Shown one piece after another: positions 40,753 through 49,452 of a DNA stretch of 64,000 nt. Below the pieces are notes generated by a model. It was not told the origin of the DNA. It worked only from the letters and a program-made list of their open reading frames with translations, and did not search any database. The position numbers were made by a program, and so were the translations under genes. Where the stretch lies: assembly GCF_900105395.1 (NCBI RefSeq), contig NZ_LT629775.1:3118501-3182500 (forward strand), read 5' to 3'. Within the stretch, counting starts at the first letter, position 1. Each line of letters starts with the position of its first letter. This DNA comes from Streptomyces sp. TLI_053. GTDB lineage: Bacteria > Actinomycetota > Actinomycetes > Streptomycetales > Streptomycetaceae.

Positions 40753-41077
40753 GGCAGTCACTCCTGAAGGCTGGGGTGCCGACCGGGCGGACCCGGTGCG
40801 CGGCTTGCGAGGTGTCGAGAATGGTCGTCGACGCCCAGCAGACTCCGCCCGCCCGGTGAACGCCCGGTGAAGGGGACACCGCGTCAGGGCGGCCATTTGC
40901 CGACCGTATTCGAACCCATGACTCAACTTTTGCCATGTCCCCACAGGTCACACCGCCGGCCGGGCTCCGGCCACCCCCCGTTCGGCGCCCGGGAGGGCCG
41001 CCGTTCAACCGGCCCGGGCCCCGACCGCCCGCCGCCCGCCCGGGCCGGCCACCCGGCCCGCTCGGCACCCGACCGGC
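40753..41077. other. Promoter region of phoX and 3' flank of the next gene
   Basis: The first 120 bp are the phoX leader and promoter, including the PHO box. The rest, to the stop of the leftward hypothetical gene at 41078, is C/G-rich with no recognisable feature. Confidence 0.5.
40851..40872 (-). promoter_or_regulatory. PHO box of phoX
   Basis: On the minus strand two perfect 11-nt repeats read CTTCACCGGGC and GTTCACCGGGC, matching the PhoP direct-repeat unit GTTCACCCGGC. The site is about 100 bp before the phoX start. Confidence 0.85.
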
Positions 41078-42289
41078 TCAGCACCCGGCCCGCGCCACCC
41101 GCCACTGCTCCCAGGCCGCCAGCCACAGCTGCTCACCCATCCGGTGCTCCCCTCGCTCCCCGCTCCGCACCCGCTGCCAGGCCCGCTGCGCCGGAAGGCT
41201 CGCCACCTCGCTGGCGAACACCGAGTACCGGATCGACTCCTCCACCGCGGCGTCGCCCTCGGGTGTCCCCACCACCCAGTGCGTCAGCTGGGACAGCCGC
41301 CGGAGCTGCTCCACCATCGCGGCCACCGCCTCCGCCGCTTCCGGCCTGCTCTCCGAGGCGAGCCGCATCTGCTGACGCACCGCCGCCTCCCACCGCAGCG
41401 CGCCCGCCTCGGCGCGCGCCCCCCGCTGCGGCCGCGGCGGCCGCCCGGACCGCAGCCGGGCCTCGACCGCGGCGGCCTCGCTGATGCCGTGCGCGATCAC
41501 CTCCCGGTGCGCCTCCAGGCCGCTGACCGGGGCCAGCTCGCGCCGCTCCACCGGCAGGCAGCGGCCGCGCCGGGCCGCCAGCTCGCGCAGCAGCGCGGTA
41601 CGGCCGCGCAGACAGCTCTCGGGGTCCTGGATCCGGGCCAGTTCGACGCCGCCCGGCGGCACGCCGCGCCCGCAGACCGTCACGGTCAGCCCGTCCACCC
41701 GGAACCGGCCCGCCCAGACCGGCTCGGCGCCGCCCATCGGGCAGCAGCCGGGCAGCGGCGCGCCGGACCACAGGCCGCGCCGGTCCTCGTGCACCTCGAC
41801 GGCGTGCGCCCGGCCGTCGACGGTGATCCACTCGCGCAGCGCCCTGACCCGGCCCGGGGTGTCGCCCTCGTCGACCCCGAGCTGCTCGTAGACCCGGTCG
41901 CGCTCGTCCTCGACCACGTCCTCGAGCTCGGGCAGCGGCTCGTACCGGTCGGCGCCCGGCCGGTGGGTGCGCACGGTGACGTAGGGGCCGGACGCCGAGG
42001 CCCAGTCGCCGGTGCCGACCTCGATCCAGCCCGGGGCCGGATCCGCGCCGCCGCCGAACGCGACCAGCGCGACGGGACCCCCCGGCCCCGTCGCGGGCAC
42101 CACGCCGTACAGCGGGAAGTCGGCCGCGTCGAGCGTCCGGCGGGCGAGGTCCTCCTGACCGCCGAGGAACTCCTCCAGGTCACCGACCCGGCACTCGCGC
42201 GGACAGTCCCCCGGGCGGCCGCACGGGTCCACCGTGCCCGCACCGTCCCCGTACCGACCGCTCCGACCGCCTCCGCTCGCCCGCGTCAT
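41078..42289 (-). CDS. Conserved hypothetical protein
   Basis: A 403-residue soluble protein with no signal peptide. The N-terminus has a Cys cluster (PCGRPGDCPRECRVGDLEEF). The middle contains PLYGVVPATGPGGPVALVAFGGG and HEDRRGLWSGAPLPGCCPMG. The C-terminal 150 residues are helical (VRQQMRLASESRPEAAEAVAAMVEQLRRLSQLTHWVVG). I do not recognise a domain. The start at 42289 is a reasonable ATG but without a strong ribosome site. It is divergent from the VOC gene. Confidence 0.6.
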   Translation of the reverse strand: MTRASGGGRSGRYGDGAGTVDPCGRPGDCPRECRVGDLEEFLGGQEDLARRTLDAADFPLYGVVPATGPGGPVALVAFGGGADPAPGWIEVGTGDWASASGPYVTVRTHRPGADRYEPLPELEDVVEDERDRVYEQLGVDEGDTPGRVRALREWITVDGRAHAVEVHEDRRGLWSGAPLPGCCPMGGAEPVWAGRFRVDGLTVTVCGRGVPPGGVELARIQDPESCLRGRTALLRELAARRGRCLPVERRELAPVSGLEAHREVIAHGISEAAAVEARLRSGRPPRPQRGARAEAGALRWEAAVRQQMRLASESRPEAAEAVAAMVEQLRRLSQLTHWVVGTPEGDAAVEESIRYSVFASEVASLPAQRAWQRVRSGERGEHRMGEQLWLAAWEQWRVARAGC

Positions 42290-42483
42290 CCCGCGCCGCA
42301 CCCCCTGTCCTCGCCGTTCCCGCCGTGCCGTAGACCCCGGCAACGATACGTGGCCCGACCTGCCGGGTCATCAGGCCCTTTGCGCACCCCCGCCGATCGG
42401 CCGCCGCCGGCCCCGTCCGGCCCGTCCCGCCGGACGGCCCTGCCCGGGGCGCCGCTGTCGGTCCCCGTCCCTACGCTGGCGGC

Positions 42484-42930
42484 ATGACAGCAACCACGGA
42501 CTTCCCGGCCCGGCTCAGCATCGTCACCCTCGGCGTGGCCGACCTCGAGCGCAGCGCCCGCTTCTACGAGGCCCTCGGCTGGCACCGGTCCGCCGCCTCC
42601 AGCCCGGAGATCGTCTGGTTCCGCACCGCCGACTCCGTGCTCGGCCTCTTCCCGCACGAGGAGCTGGCCGCCGACGCGGGCGTGCCGTCCGCGGGCGAGC
42701 CGGCCTTCCGGGGCGTCACCCTGGCGGTGAACCTGGAGTCCCCGGCCCTGGTCGACGCCGCGCTGGCGACGGCCGTGGAGGCCGGCGCCGTGGTGGTCAA
42801 GCCGCCGGCGCCGACCGGCTGGGGCGGCTACTCCGGCTACTTCGAGGACCCGGACGGCCACCTCTGGGAGCTGGCCCACAACCCGTTCTTCCCCTTCACC
42901 GAGGACGGCTCGCTCGACCTGCCCCGCTGA
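42484..42930 (+). CDS. VOC family protein (glyoxalase/dioxygenase-like)
   Basis: A 148-residue vicinal-oxygen-chelate protein made of two beta-alpha-beta-beta-beta modules: LSIVTLGVADLERSARFYEALGWHRS, and ALVDAALATAVEAGAVVVKPP followed by YSGYFEDPDGHLWELAHNPFF, with the metal-type Glu in WELAHNP. The family includes glyoxalases, antibiotic-binding proteins and ring-cleavage dioxygenases. The substrate cannot be told. Confidence 0.85.
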   Translation: MTATTDFPARLSIVTLGVADLERSARFYEALGWHRSAASSPEIVWFRTADSVLGLFPHEELAADAGVPSAGEPAFRGVTLAVNLESPALVDAALATAVEAGAVVVKPPAPTGWGGYSGYFEDPDGHLWELAHNPFFPFTEDGSLDLPR

Positions 42931-42971
42931 GCCCCCGCCCGCCGCACCACCTGCCGGCGGGGGCGGGGGGC
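42931..42971. terminator. Imperfect hairpin between convergent genes
   Basis: A GC-only inverted repeat (GCCCCCGCCCGCCG against CGGCGGGGGCGGGGGGC) with a small bulge lies between the VOC gene and the leftward acidic protein gene. Confidence 0.5.
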
Positions 42972-42981
42972 CTGTCGCCCC

Positions 42982-44610
42982 TCAGCCCTTGGAGCGCGCC
43001 TTGAACGCCGCCTTGCGGGCCTCCTTCGCCACCGCCCGGTCGGGATGCATCTCGCCGACCGCCTCCAGCACGTCCGCCGTGTACGGGTGGTCGACCCGCC
43101 ACAGCTCGCCCAGGTACTCCGCCGGATCCTTCGTCACCGGCAGCTCCGCCACCAGCTCGCGCAGCTGGTCCGGATCGCCGCCGGTGTCCAGCAGCTGGGC
43201 CGCGAAGGCGTCGACGACCGTCCACAGCGCCGTCGCGCGGTCCGGGGCCGGCACGTCCGCCGCGCCGAGCGCGACCAGCCAGGACGCCGCGCCGCCACCC
43301 AGCTCCGGATCTCCCAGCACCTCCCGCACGGCCGGTTCGGCGGGCGCGCCGAGCAGGGTCAGCGCCGAGTGGCAGAGCATCCGCCGCATCGGGGCGTACG
43401 CGTCGTTGCCGCGCGCCGCCTCCAGCAGCTCGCGCGCCGCCTCCACCGGCTCCCGTCCTTCGAGCCAGACCTTCAGCTCCTCCTCGGGCAGCACATTGGC
43501 GGCCTCGCTGACGCCGCGGAGCAGCTCGGCGGCGTCGCCCCCGGCCAGGTCGCCGACCAGCGGCGCGTCGTAGCCGTCCTCCAGCAGCCACTGGCGGATC
43601 CCGTACTGGCCGAGCGGGGTGAGCCGGACCAGTCCGAACCGGGCCGACTCCGCCTCGTCCAGTTCCGCCGGCTCGCCGTCCGGGCCGGCCCCGGTCGGCT
43701 CCTCGCCCTCCTCCTCGTCGAAGAGCTCGGGGTCGATCGGCCGGTAGTCCAGCAGACCCAGCTCGGAGAGGTCGGCGAGCATCGGGTCCAGCGCCACCAT
43801 CACGTCGGTGATGTCGCCCAGCAGCTCGTCGCTCGGCTCCTCGCCCTCGGGGACGACCAGCAGCGCCGCCAGCACGCCCAGCGGCACCGTCTCGGTGCCC
43901 GGCTCGGCGAAGGCCGTGGTCTCGTACAGCACCTGGAGAGCCTCGTCGAGCAGTTCGGCGGCCTCGTCCCTGGCGTCCTCGACCTCGCCGAGGCCCTCCT
44001 CGTCCTCCTCCGCCTCGGCGTCCCCGTCGTCCTCCCGCTCCAGCTCCTGGGAGTCCGCCTCCACCGCCAGCTCGCGGACGATCCCGGCGGCCGTCAGCCA
44101 CAGCTCCAGGACGGTCTCGGGGTCGCCCTCCTCGGCCGGCTCCAGGTCCGGGCCCGGGACGGCCACGTGCTCGCCGGCCGCCGTGGTGCCGATCTCGACG
44201 AGGTCCAGGTCGCAGGCGAGCGACCAGGCGCGCATCGCCTCGACCACCGCCTCCTCCGGCCCGTCCCCCTCCTCGGGGGCGAGACCGAGCAGCCGGGCGG
44301 CCGGGAGCCGGTCCGGGGCGGTCAGGTCGCCGAACTCGTCCACCGCCCGGTGCGGGGCCGCCCAGCGGGCCAGCCGCAGCGCCCAGTCGAACATCGGGAC
44401 GGCCTTCGCCAGCGCGGCCAGCTCCGTCTCGGCCGGCAGCCGGACCGGTGGCACCAGCACCGCCGCGTCGTCGAGGTCCTCGTCGTCCAGTCCGTGCGCG
44501 GCGAACGCGCCGTACAGATCCTGGAGCTCCAGGTCGGCGGGCAGCACCGCGCCCTCACCCGGGGTCCCCGCCGCCGAGGGGCCGGCGTTCCTGCGACGTC
44601 GTGCGGCCAT
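42982..44610 (-). CDS. Conserved acidic hypothetical protein
   Basis: A 542-residue soluble, strongly acidic protein. It has a basic start (MAARRRRNAG), an N-terminal domain with DWALRLARWAAPHRAVDEFGDLTA and a highly acidic segment in the middle (about residues 190-215, EREDDGDAEAEEDEEGLGE). The C-terminal helical half resembles HEAT-like or armadillo-like repeats. The pattern ARFGLVRLTPLGQYGIRQWLLEDG recalls a winged-helix segment. Such proteins are found in many streptomycetes without known function. Confidence 0.65.
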   Translation of the reverse strand: MAARRRRNAGPSAAGTPGEGAVLPADLELQDLYGAFAAHGLDDEDLDDAAVLVPPVRLPAETELAALAKAVPMFDWALRLARWAAPHRAVDEFGDLTAPDRLPAARLLGLAPEEGDGPEEAVVEAMRAWSLACDLDLVEIGTTAAGEHVAVPGPDLEPAEEGDPETVLELWLTAAGIVRELAVEADSQELEREDDGDAEAEEDEEGLGEVEDARDEAAELLDEALQVLYETTAFAEPGTETVPLGVLAALLVVPEGEEPSDELLGDITDVMVALDPMLADLSELGLLDYRPIDPELFDEEEGEEPTGAGPDGEPAELDEAESARFGLVRLTPLGQYGIRQWLLEDGYDAPLVGDLAGGDAAELLRGVSEAANVLPEEELKVWLEGREPVEAARELLEAARGNDAYAPMRRMLCHSALTLLGAPAEPAVREVLGDPELGGGAASWLVALGAADVPAPDRATALWTVVDAFAAQLLDTGGDPDQLRELVAELPVTKDPAEYLGELWRVDHPYTADVLEAVGEMHPDRAVAKEARKAAFKARSKG

Positions 44611-44957
44611 CGTTGCGTGTTCTCCCTACACCGAGCTCCACGGGCTGCACCGAGCGGTCAGCCGGGCCTGGCCCGCGGAGATCAGCTCCGCGTACCGGCC
44701 CACTACCTCAGCGTATAGGCCGGGCACCCCCGATGCCCGGCCTCGAGGGGCGCGCGCCGTCGGCGCGCGCCCACCCCTTATCCTTCGAAGTCGGTACCGC
44801 GCACAACCCCGCGCGCGCCGACGGGCAACGTAGCCCCGCTCTCGCTCACCTGCACCACCAGGGAGCCCGCACCGAGGCCACCACCACAGCGCCCAGGACG
44901 GGCGCGCCGGCACACCCCGCCGACCCGCGTGGTGCCCGGCCACAGGAGACCCCTGCC
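44611..44957. other. Divergent promoter region, 347 bp
   Basis: Non-coding DNA between the acidic hypothetical protein and the MFS gene. It includes two small inverted repeats (CCGGGCA..TGCCCGG at 44719-44739 and CGCGCGCCGTCGGCGCGCG at 44750-44768). AGGAGA serves the MFS gene. No RNA gene is recognised. Confidence 0.45.
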
Positions 44958-46289
44958 ATGGCGGACCTCTCCCCCGCCGGCTCCGGCCTGCGCACCGCGC
45001 AGCTCGACGGACGCCGACTGTCGGAGGCCCTGCTTCCCCTGGAGCTCGCGCCCCGCGCCCAGCTCCGGCTCGCCGCGATCAGCCGCTGGAACGCGCTGCG
45101 CGGTGTCCGCGTCGGCCTCGTGGCCGCCGGCCTGCTGCTCATGCTGATCGGCGCCAATCTGGCGACGCCGATCTACCCGATGCTCCAGCAACGCCTCGGA
45201 CTGGGCCCGCTCGACACCACGATCCTCTTCACGGTCTACGTGTTCGCGCTGGTCCCGGTGCTGGCCGTGGTCGGCCACTGGTCCGACCACCTCGGCCGAC
45301 GCGCCCTGATCCTGCCCGCCGTCGCCCTCGCCGCCGCGGGCGACGTGGTCTTCGCGACCTCCGGCAGCTTCTGGCAGCTGGCCGCCGGCCGGGCCGTCCA
45401 GGGCATCGCCGTCGGCCTGTCCACCGGCGCCGCCGGGGCCGCCCTCGGCGATCTGATGCCGGACCGCCCGACCCTGGCCGCCAAGCTCACCCTCGCCTGT
45501 TCGGCGGGCGGCGTGGCGCTCGGCCCGGTCGTCGGCGCCCTGCTCGCCAACGGCGCCGACCCGCTGCTCACGCCCTTCCTGCTGCACGCGATCGCCCTGC
45601 TGGCGCTCTGCGTGCCGCTGGCCCTGGTCCACCCCCGGATGCCCGGCCGCAACCGCCCGCCGGCCTCCCCGCCGCGCATCACCACCCCGGCCCACCTGCG
45701 CCCGCAGCGCCTGCGGCTGCCGCGCACCGGCCGCCGCGAGTTCCTGCTGGCGGCCTCGGCCGGCTTCGTCTCCTACGCGGTGTTCGGCGTCTACCTGAGC
45801 CTGGCCCCGGCCTTCTCCGCCAAGCTGCTGAACACCGACTCCCGCCTGGTCGGCGCGATCGTCGCGGCCCTGCTGCTCGGTTCCTCGGCGCTGGCCCAGC
45901 TGGTCGTCCCGCCGACCGCCGACCGCCTGGTCATCGCCCTCGGCATGGCGGGCCTGGCGACCGGCCTGGGCCTGGTCGTCACCGCCCAGTACACCGGCAC
46001 CCCGGCCCTGCTCTTCATCGGCAGCGTCCTGGGCGGCGCGTGCCAGGGCATCGCCTTCCGCTCCCTGTTCACCACCGCCGTCGCCGCGATGGACCCCGAA
46101 CGCCGGGGCTCCGAGCTGAGCTCCCTGTGGGTCATCGTCTACCTGGGCTCCTCGCTCCCCATCGTCGCCGTCGGCGCCCTCGTCAAGGCCTATGGCCTGC
46201 TCCCGGCCACCAGCGGCTTCACCCTCCTCGCCGCCGGCCTCTGCGCCGCCCTGGCCCTCGCCGTGGCGCGCCGGCCCAAGGCCGCCTGA
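44958..46289 (+). CDS. MFS transporter
   Basis: A 443-residue major facilitator with 12 predicted helices after a 50-residue cytoplasmic leader. The loop 2-3 motif reads GHWSDHLGRRALI and helix 5 has GPVVGALL. The pattern LIGANLATPIYPMLQQRLGLGP is typical of multidrug/sugar efflux-type MFS proteins. The substrate is unknown. The ATG has AGGAGA 8 bp upstream. Confidence 0.88.
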   Translation: MADLSPAGSGLRTAQLDGRRLSEALLPLELAPRAQLRLAAISRWNALRGVRVGLVAAGLLLMLIGANLATPIYPMLQQRLGLGPLDTTILFTVYVFALVPVLAVVGHWSDHLGRRALILPAVALAAAGDVVFATSGSFWQLAAGRAVQGIAVGLSTGAAGAALGDLMPDRPTLAAKLTLACSAGGVALGPVVGALLANGADPLLTPFLLHAIALLALCVPLALVHPRMPGRNRPPASPPRITTPAHLRPQRLRLPRTGRREFLLAASAGFVSYAVFGVYLSLAPAFSAKLLNTDSRLVGAIVAALLLGSSALAQLVVPPTADRLVIALGMAGLATGLGLVVTAQYTGTPALLFIGSVLGGACQGIAFRSLFTTAVAAMDPERRGSELSSLWVIVYLGSSLPIVAVGALVKAYGLLPATSGFTLLAAGLCAALALAVARRPKAA

Positions 46290-46305
46290 CACCCTGCGCA
46301 CGAAC

Positions 46306-46345
46306 GCCGCTGCCCGGGACCTCCTCCGAAGCCCCGGGCAGCGGC
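46306..46345 (+). terminator. Hairpin terminator after the MFS gene
   Basis: A perfect 13-bp stem (46306-46318 with 46333-46345) and a 14-nt loop begin 16 bp past the MFS stop codon; the right arm is followed by ATTTC. Confidence 0.7.
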
Positions 46346-46384
46346 ATTTCCGCCACCGGGTGAACACCCCGCGCATCATCTGCT

Positions 46385-46453
46385 TCGTTGAGCAGTTCTC
46401 CCACCGTTCCCCACCGTCCACCCCCCACCCGCCCTCCGGCGGGTGCCCACCCC
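46385..46453 (-). repeat. Dispersed 69-bp repeat, left copy
   Basis: Read on the minus strand it matches 50559-50627 at 63 of 69 positions. The two copies are inverted relative to each other and enclose the islet from the Uma2 gene to the phosphotransferase. Weaker similarity continues toward the terminator hairpins on the outer side. Confidence 0.85.
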
Positions 46454-46696
46454 AACCCCGCCCGCACGCCGCCGAGCGGACGCGCGGGCGCCGATGCCGC
46501 AGGGAAACGCACCTCCGGGAACGAGAGGGCACAGGGGACCGGGGGGCCGAAGACCGACAAATAGCACGGCAGCCGTCTCCCAACCCCGCCTCCAGAAACA
46601 GGATCAGCTACCCCCTCCACTGCTGAGTGCGTCACCCCGCGAAGTAGCACGAACCCCAGCGCGGCGAGGTCCTCAGGCAAGCGGCGTTCCCCAGGC

Positions 46697-47356
46697 TTAC
46701 GCGCTCCAGGGCTTCCAGGCATCCGTGTCGATCTCGATGCTGAACGGCTCCGGCAGCCGGACGGCCTCGCCGAACTTCCACTCGCCCAGGACCTCGTACG
46801 TGGCCTCGGCCTTGTTCGGCTCACCGAACAGCTTGACGCCGGGCTGCCGCGGGTCACGGTCGACCAGAAGGTAGAACGGCACCCCACTCCGCGCGTAGCC
46901 GTTCCACTTGGTCGGCTTGACCTGCCGCCCGAACATGGGGCGACGGTCGTGACGGGCGTTCGACGGCGATGTCACCTCGACCACCATGGCAATGTCGTGC
47001 GGATAGAGACGAGCGATATCCCCGGCCAGCGCGCGTTCCTCGACCTCTGCATGCACGATGACGAGATCCGGAATGTAGCCGTCGCCCGTCTCGACCAGAT
47101 CCAGTTTGACCCCCTGCATTGCCCGCCACGGATAGGACGGGTCCGGCACAGTGGCACGTGTGAACGGCCGGTCGATGTGTGCGAGGAACACCGCATGCGT
47201 AACTACCGACGCCGGTGACACAACGATCTCCCCTCCGACAACCTCCACCCGCGTACCGTCGTCCGGGAGCCGGAGGTACTCCTCCAGTTCCCCCCGGACC
47301 CACATGGCGTACGGCGAATCAGGCAGAAGCAACTGCGCGAACGCAACCACTGACAT
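46697..47356 (-). CDS. Uma2 family putative endonuclease
   Basis: A 219-residue Uma2 protein (PD-(D/E)xK superfamily, DUF820), full length. Motifs are LRLPDDGTRVEVVGGEIVVSP, YIPDLVIVHAEVEE with the metal-binding Asp, MVVEVTSPSNARHD with the catalytic Glu, and YARSGVPFYLLVDRD. These proteins are very numerous in actinobacteria and cyanobacteria, and their role is unproven. The ATG at 47356 has GGAGGGAGCG upstream. Confidence 0.88.
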   Translation of the reverse strand: MSVVAFAQLLLPDSPYAMWVRGELEEYLRLPDDGTRVEVVGGEIVVSPASVVTHAVFLAHIDRPFTRATVPDPSYPWRAMQGVKLDLVETGDGYIPDLVIVHAEVEERALAGDIARLYPHDIAMVVEVTSPSNARHDRRPMFGRQVKPTKWNGYARSGVPFYLLVDRDPRQPGVKLFGEPNKAEATYEVLGEWKFGEAVRLPEPFSIEIDTDAWKPWSA

Positions 47357-47411
47357 GACTTCGCTCCCTCCGAGGTCGCGGCACCAGCCTGGCCGCCCGG
47401 TCGCAGATATA

Positions 47412-47461
47412 CCACTGCCGCCCGAACCGTTCCCCCGAAGGAGCGGTTTGGGCGGCAGTGG
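47412..47461. repeat. Long hairpin between the Uma2 and XRE genes
   Basis: A 22-bp stem (47412-47433 with 47440-47461) has 20 Watson-Crick pairs and two mismatched or wobble positions around a 6-nt loop. It lies between two divergent starts, where no terminator is expected. It resembles the hairpin at 50659-50694, including the GGCAGyGGrTTGAC right flank. Confidence 0.7.
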
Positions 47462-47568
47462 ATTGACCTTCGGGCCGTCCGTCGGACGCGGCGCGGCGTG
47501 AACGGTCCGCCCGCCCGTGGAAGCGGGTACCTTCCGGGTACGGCCGTGCACCCGGAAGGGGACCAGGG

Positions 47569-48774
47569 ATGACGCAGTGGACCGACTACACCACGGGCGA
47601 GCGCATCAAGCTCCTGCGCGGGCCGGACATGACGCAGGAACAACTCGCGGAAGCGTCAGGCCTGTCCGTAGCGACGATCCGCAAGGCCGAACGCAACCTC
47701 GGTGGCAGCCTCCAGACCCTGCTTCGCATCTCGGCAGCGCTGCACACGGATGTATCGGTGGTCCTCGGCCAACAGGCTCCCCGTCGCGCGATGCAAAGCG
47801 CAGACCGGGCGATGATGCGCGCACTGTCCCGCGCCGTTCACGACACCGCCGCCGGCGTCGGCATCGACGTACAGCCCCCGCCGTCGGCCGACCTCGCGGC
47901 CGGACTGGCCGCCGCTTGGGAGGCCTACCGCTCCGGCGACTACGTGGGCGCGGGGGTCCGCGTCGCCCCGGCGCTGCGTGAGGCCGCCGCCGCGATGAAG
48001 GCGGCGCCGGTCGACCGGACGGGTACGGCAGCAGGCATCCTCGCCGACGCCTACCGGCTCGCCGCCTACGTGGCGAACCAGTTCGGCGCGCGTGATCTCG
48101 CGTACGCCGGGATCGGCCATGCGCAGCACGAGGCCGACCGTACCGGGGACACCGCCCGGTCGGCCATGGTGGCGTCGGGCCGATCGTGGATCTACCTGCG
48201 GGACGCCCGCCTCGACCAAGCGGGGGAGACCGCCCGCATGTCGTACGAGTCAATCGAGCCCCGGTACGGAGATCGCGACCTCGGGATGCTCGCCACCTAC
48301 GGATGGCACGTGACCTTCGCCGCCGTCGTCGCCGCCCGCCAGGGGGACGTGGACGGTGCCGACGATCTGCTGTCACAAGGGCACGCGGTGGCGGCGCGGA
48401 TGGGTCGCGACGTCATGGTGAACGGCACGGCGTTCGGACCGGCAACAGTTACGGCGCAGGCGATCGGCATCTCCGTCTCTACCAGTCGGCCGGCAAGAGC
48501 GCTCGGCCTGTTCGCATCGCTCGCCGACACGAGTTCACTCACCCCGTCGGCGCGGAACCGGATGATGCTCGACGTGGCGCTCGCCCAGGCCGAGACCCGG
48601 CAGTCCGACACCGCCCTGGACACCCTGCTCGATGTGTGCGCGGCCGCGCCCGGCTGGGCTCGCCATCAGGGACTGCCCGGCGTGATCGCGCAGAAGGCGA
48701 GCGCGGGCAGCGCCACCACGGCCAAGCTGCGCAAGCTCTCGTCCATCCTCGGAACCTCCGTGATCATCAGCTGA
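47569..48774 (+). CDS. XRE family transcriptional regulator
   Basis: A 401-residue regulator. The N-terminal helix-turn-helix is RIKLLRGPDMTQEQLAEASGLSVATIRKAERNLGGSLQTLLRISAAL. The remaining 320 residues are helical with TPR-like features (LAAAWEAYRSGDYVGAGVRVAPALREAAAAM; LDQAGETARMSYESIEPRYGDRDLGMLATYGW). This architecture is common in streptomycete accessory regions, often next to RsbW-like ATPases and resistance-type enzymes as here. The regulated genes are unknown. Confidence 0.85.
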   Translation: MTQWTDYTTGERIKLLRGPDMTQEQLAEASGLSVATIRKAERNLGGSLQTLLRISAALHTDVSVVLGQQAPRRAMQSADRAMMRALSRAVHDTAAGVGIDVQPPPSADLAAGLAAAWEAYRSGDYVGAGVRVAPALREAAAAMKAAPVDRTGTAAGILADAYRLAAYVANQFGARDLAYAGIGHAQHEADRTGDTARSAMVASGRSWIYLRDARLDQAGETARMSYESIEPRYGDRDLGMLATYGWHVTFAAVVAARQGDVDGADDLLSQGHAVAARMGRDVMVNGTAFGPATVTAQAIGISVSTSRPARALGLFASLADTSSLTPSARNRMMLDVALAQAETRQSDTALDTLLDVCAAAPGWARHQGLPGVIAQKASAGSATTAKLRKLSSILGTSVIIS

Positions 48775-48872
48775 GGAGTGATACGCAGCGTCTCACTCGA
48801 CGCCTGTACGACTTCGAGAAGTGACACCTCCCGTCCGTTCACGACCAGTGGCCAAGTCGCGACAGTGAGTGC

Positions 48873-49307
48873 ATGTCGACGCCCCATCGCCCTTGCCTCT
48901 CGCTCACGCGTGTGCCCTCCACCCCGGCCACCCTCCGACTGCCGTACGCCCCCGAATCCGCCCGCGCCGCCCGCCTCCTGGTTCGCACCAAACTCACCGA
49001 GTGGAACGTTCCGCGCCTGATCGACGATGCCGAGCTGATCGTGTCCGAGCTGGTGGGCAACGCGGCGAGGACCGGCTGCCGGGCAGCCATGATGGTCGGC
49101 ATCCGGCGCGCGAGCTGCGACACCGTGCGACTGCTGGTCTCGGACGGGTCAGCGAGCCTGCCGGTACTGATCGATGCCGGCCTGGATGCCGAGTCCGGCC
49201 GGGGGCTGTTCCTCGTCGGCCTTCTCACCCAACAGCGATGGGGTGTGATCCCCTGGCCGCGCGGCAAGGTCGTCCACGCCACTCTCTCCGTTTCCACCGG
49301 CATTTGA
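48873..49307 (+). CDS. ATP-binding protein, RsbW-like anti-sigma-type HATPase
   Basis: A 144-residue HATPase_c_2 domain protein. It shows the N box DDAELIVSELVGNAART, a degenerate G1 region (LLVSDGSASLPVL) and ESGRGLFLVGLLTQQRWGV (G2). Streptomycetes carry dozens of such small ATPases as orphan anti-sigma-like or kinase-like regulators. It follows the XRE regulator by 98 bp. No cognate anti-anti-sigma factor is adjacent. Confidence 0.82.
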   Translation: MSTPHRPCLSLTRVPSTPATLRLPYAPESARAARLLVRTKLTEWNVPRLIDDAELIVSELVGNAARTGCRAAMMVGIRRASCDTVRLLVSDGSASLPVLIDAGLDAESGRGLFLVGLLTQQRWGVIPWPRGKVVHATLSVSTGI

Positions 49308-49452
49308 AGACGCCCTCCAAGACGCCCACCCCCAAAGTCCGGTCGAAACATCGGCCGGCTTTTCCCCGGGCCAGTCGGCCCAGCCCCAGGTGACCCGCCC
49401 GACACAGCCGCATCTGATCCACGTCAACTCGGCTCCACGGAAGGATTGATGG

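Larger units (their letters stand above)
46290..46696. other. Left boundary of the accessory islet
   Basis: These 407 bp contain the MFS terminator hairpin (46306-46345), the left copy of the 69-bp repeat (46385-46453) and about 240 bp with no recognisable gene before the Uma2 stop codon. Base composition drops slightly from the repeat onward. Confidence 0.5.
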
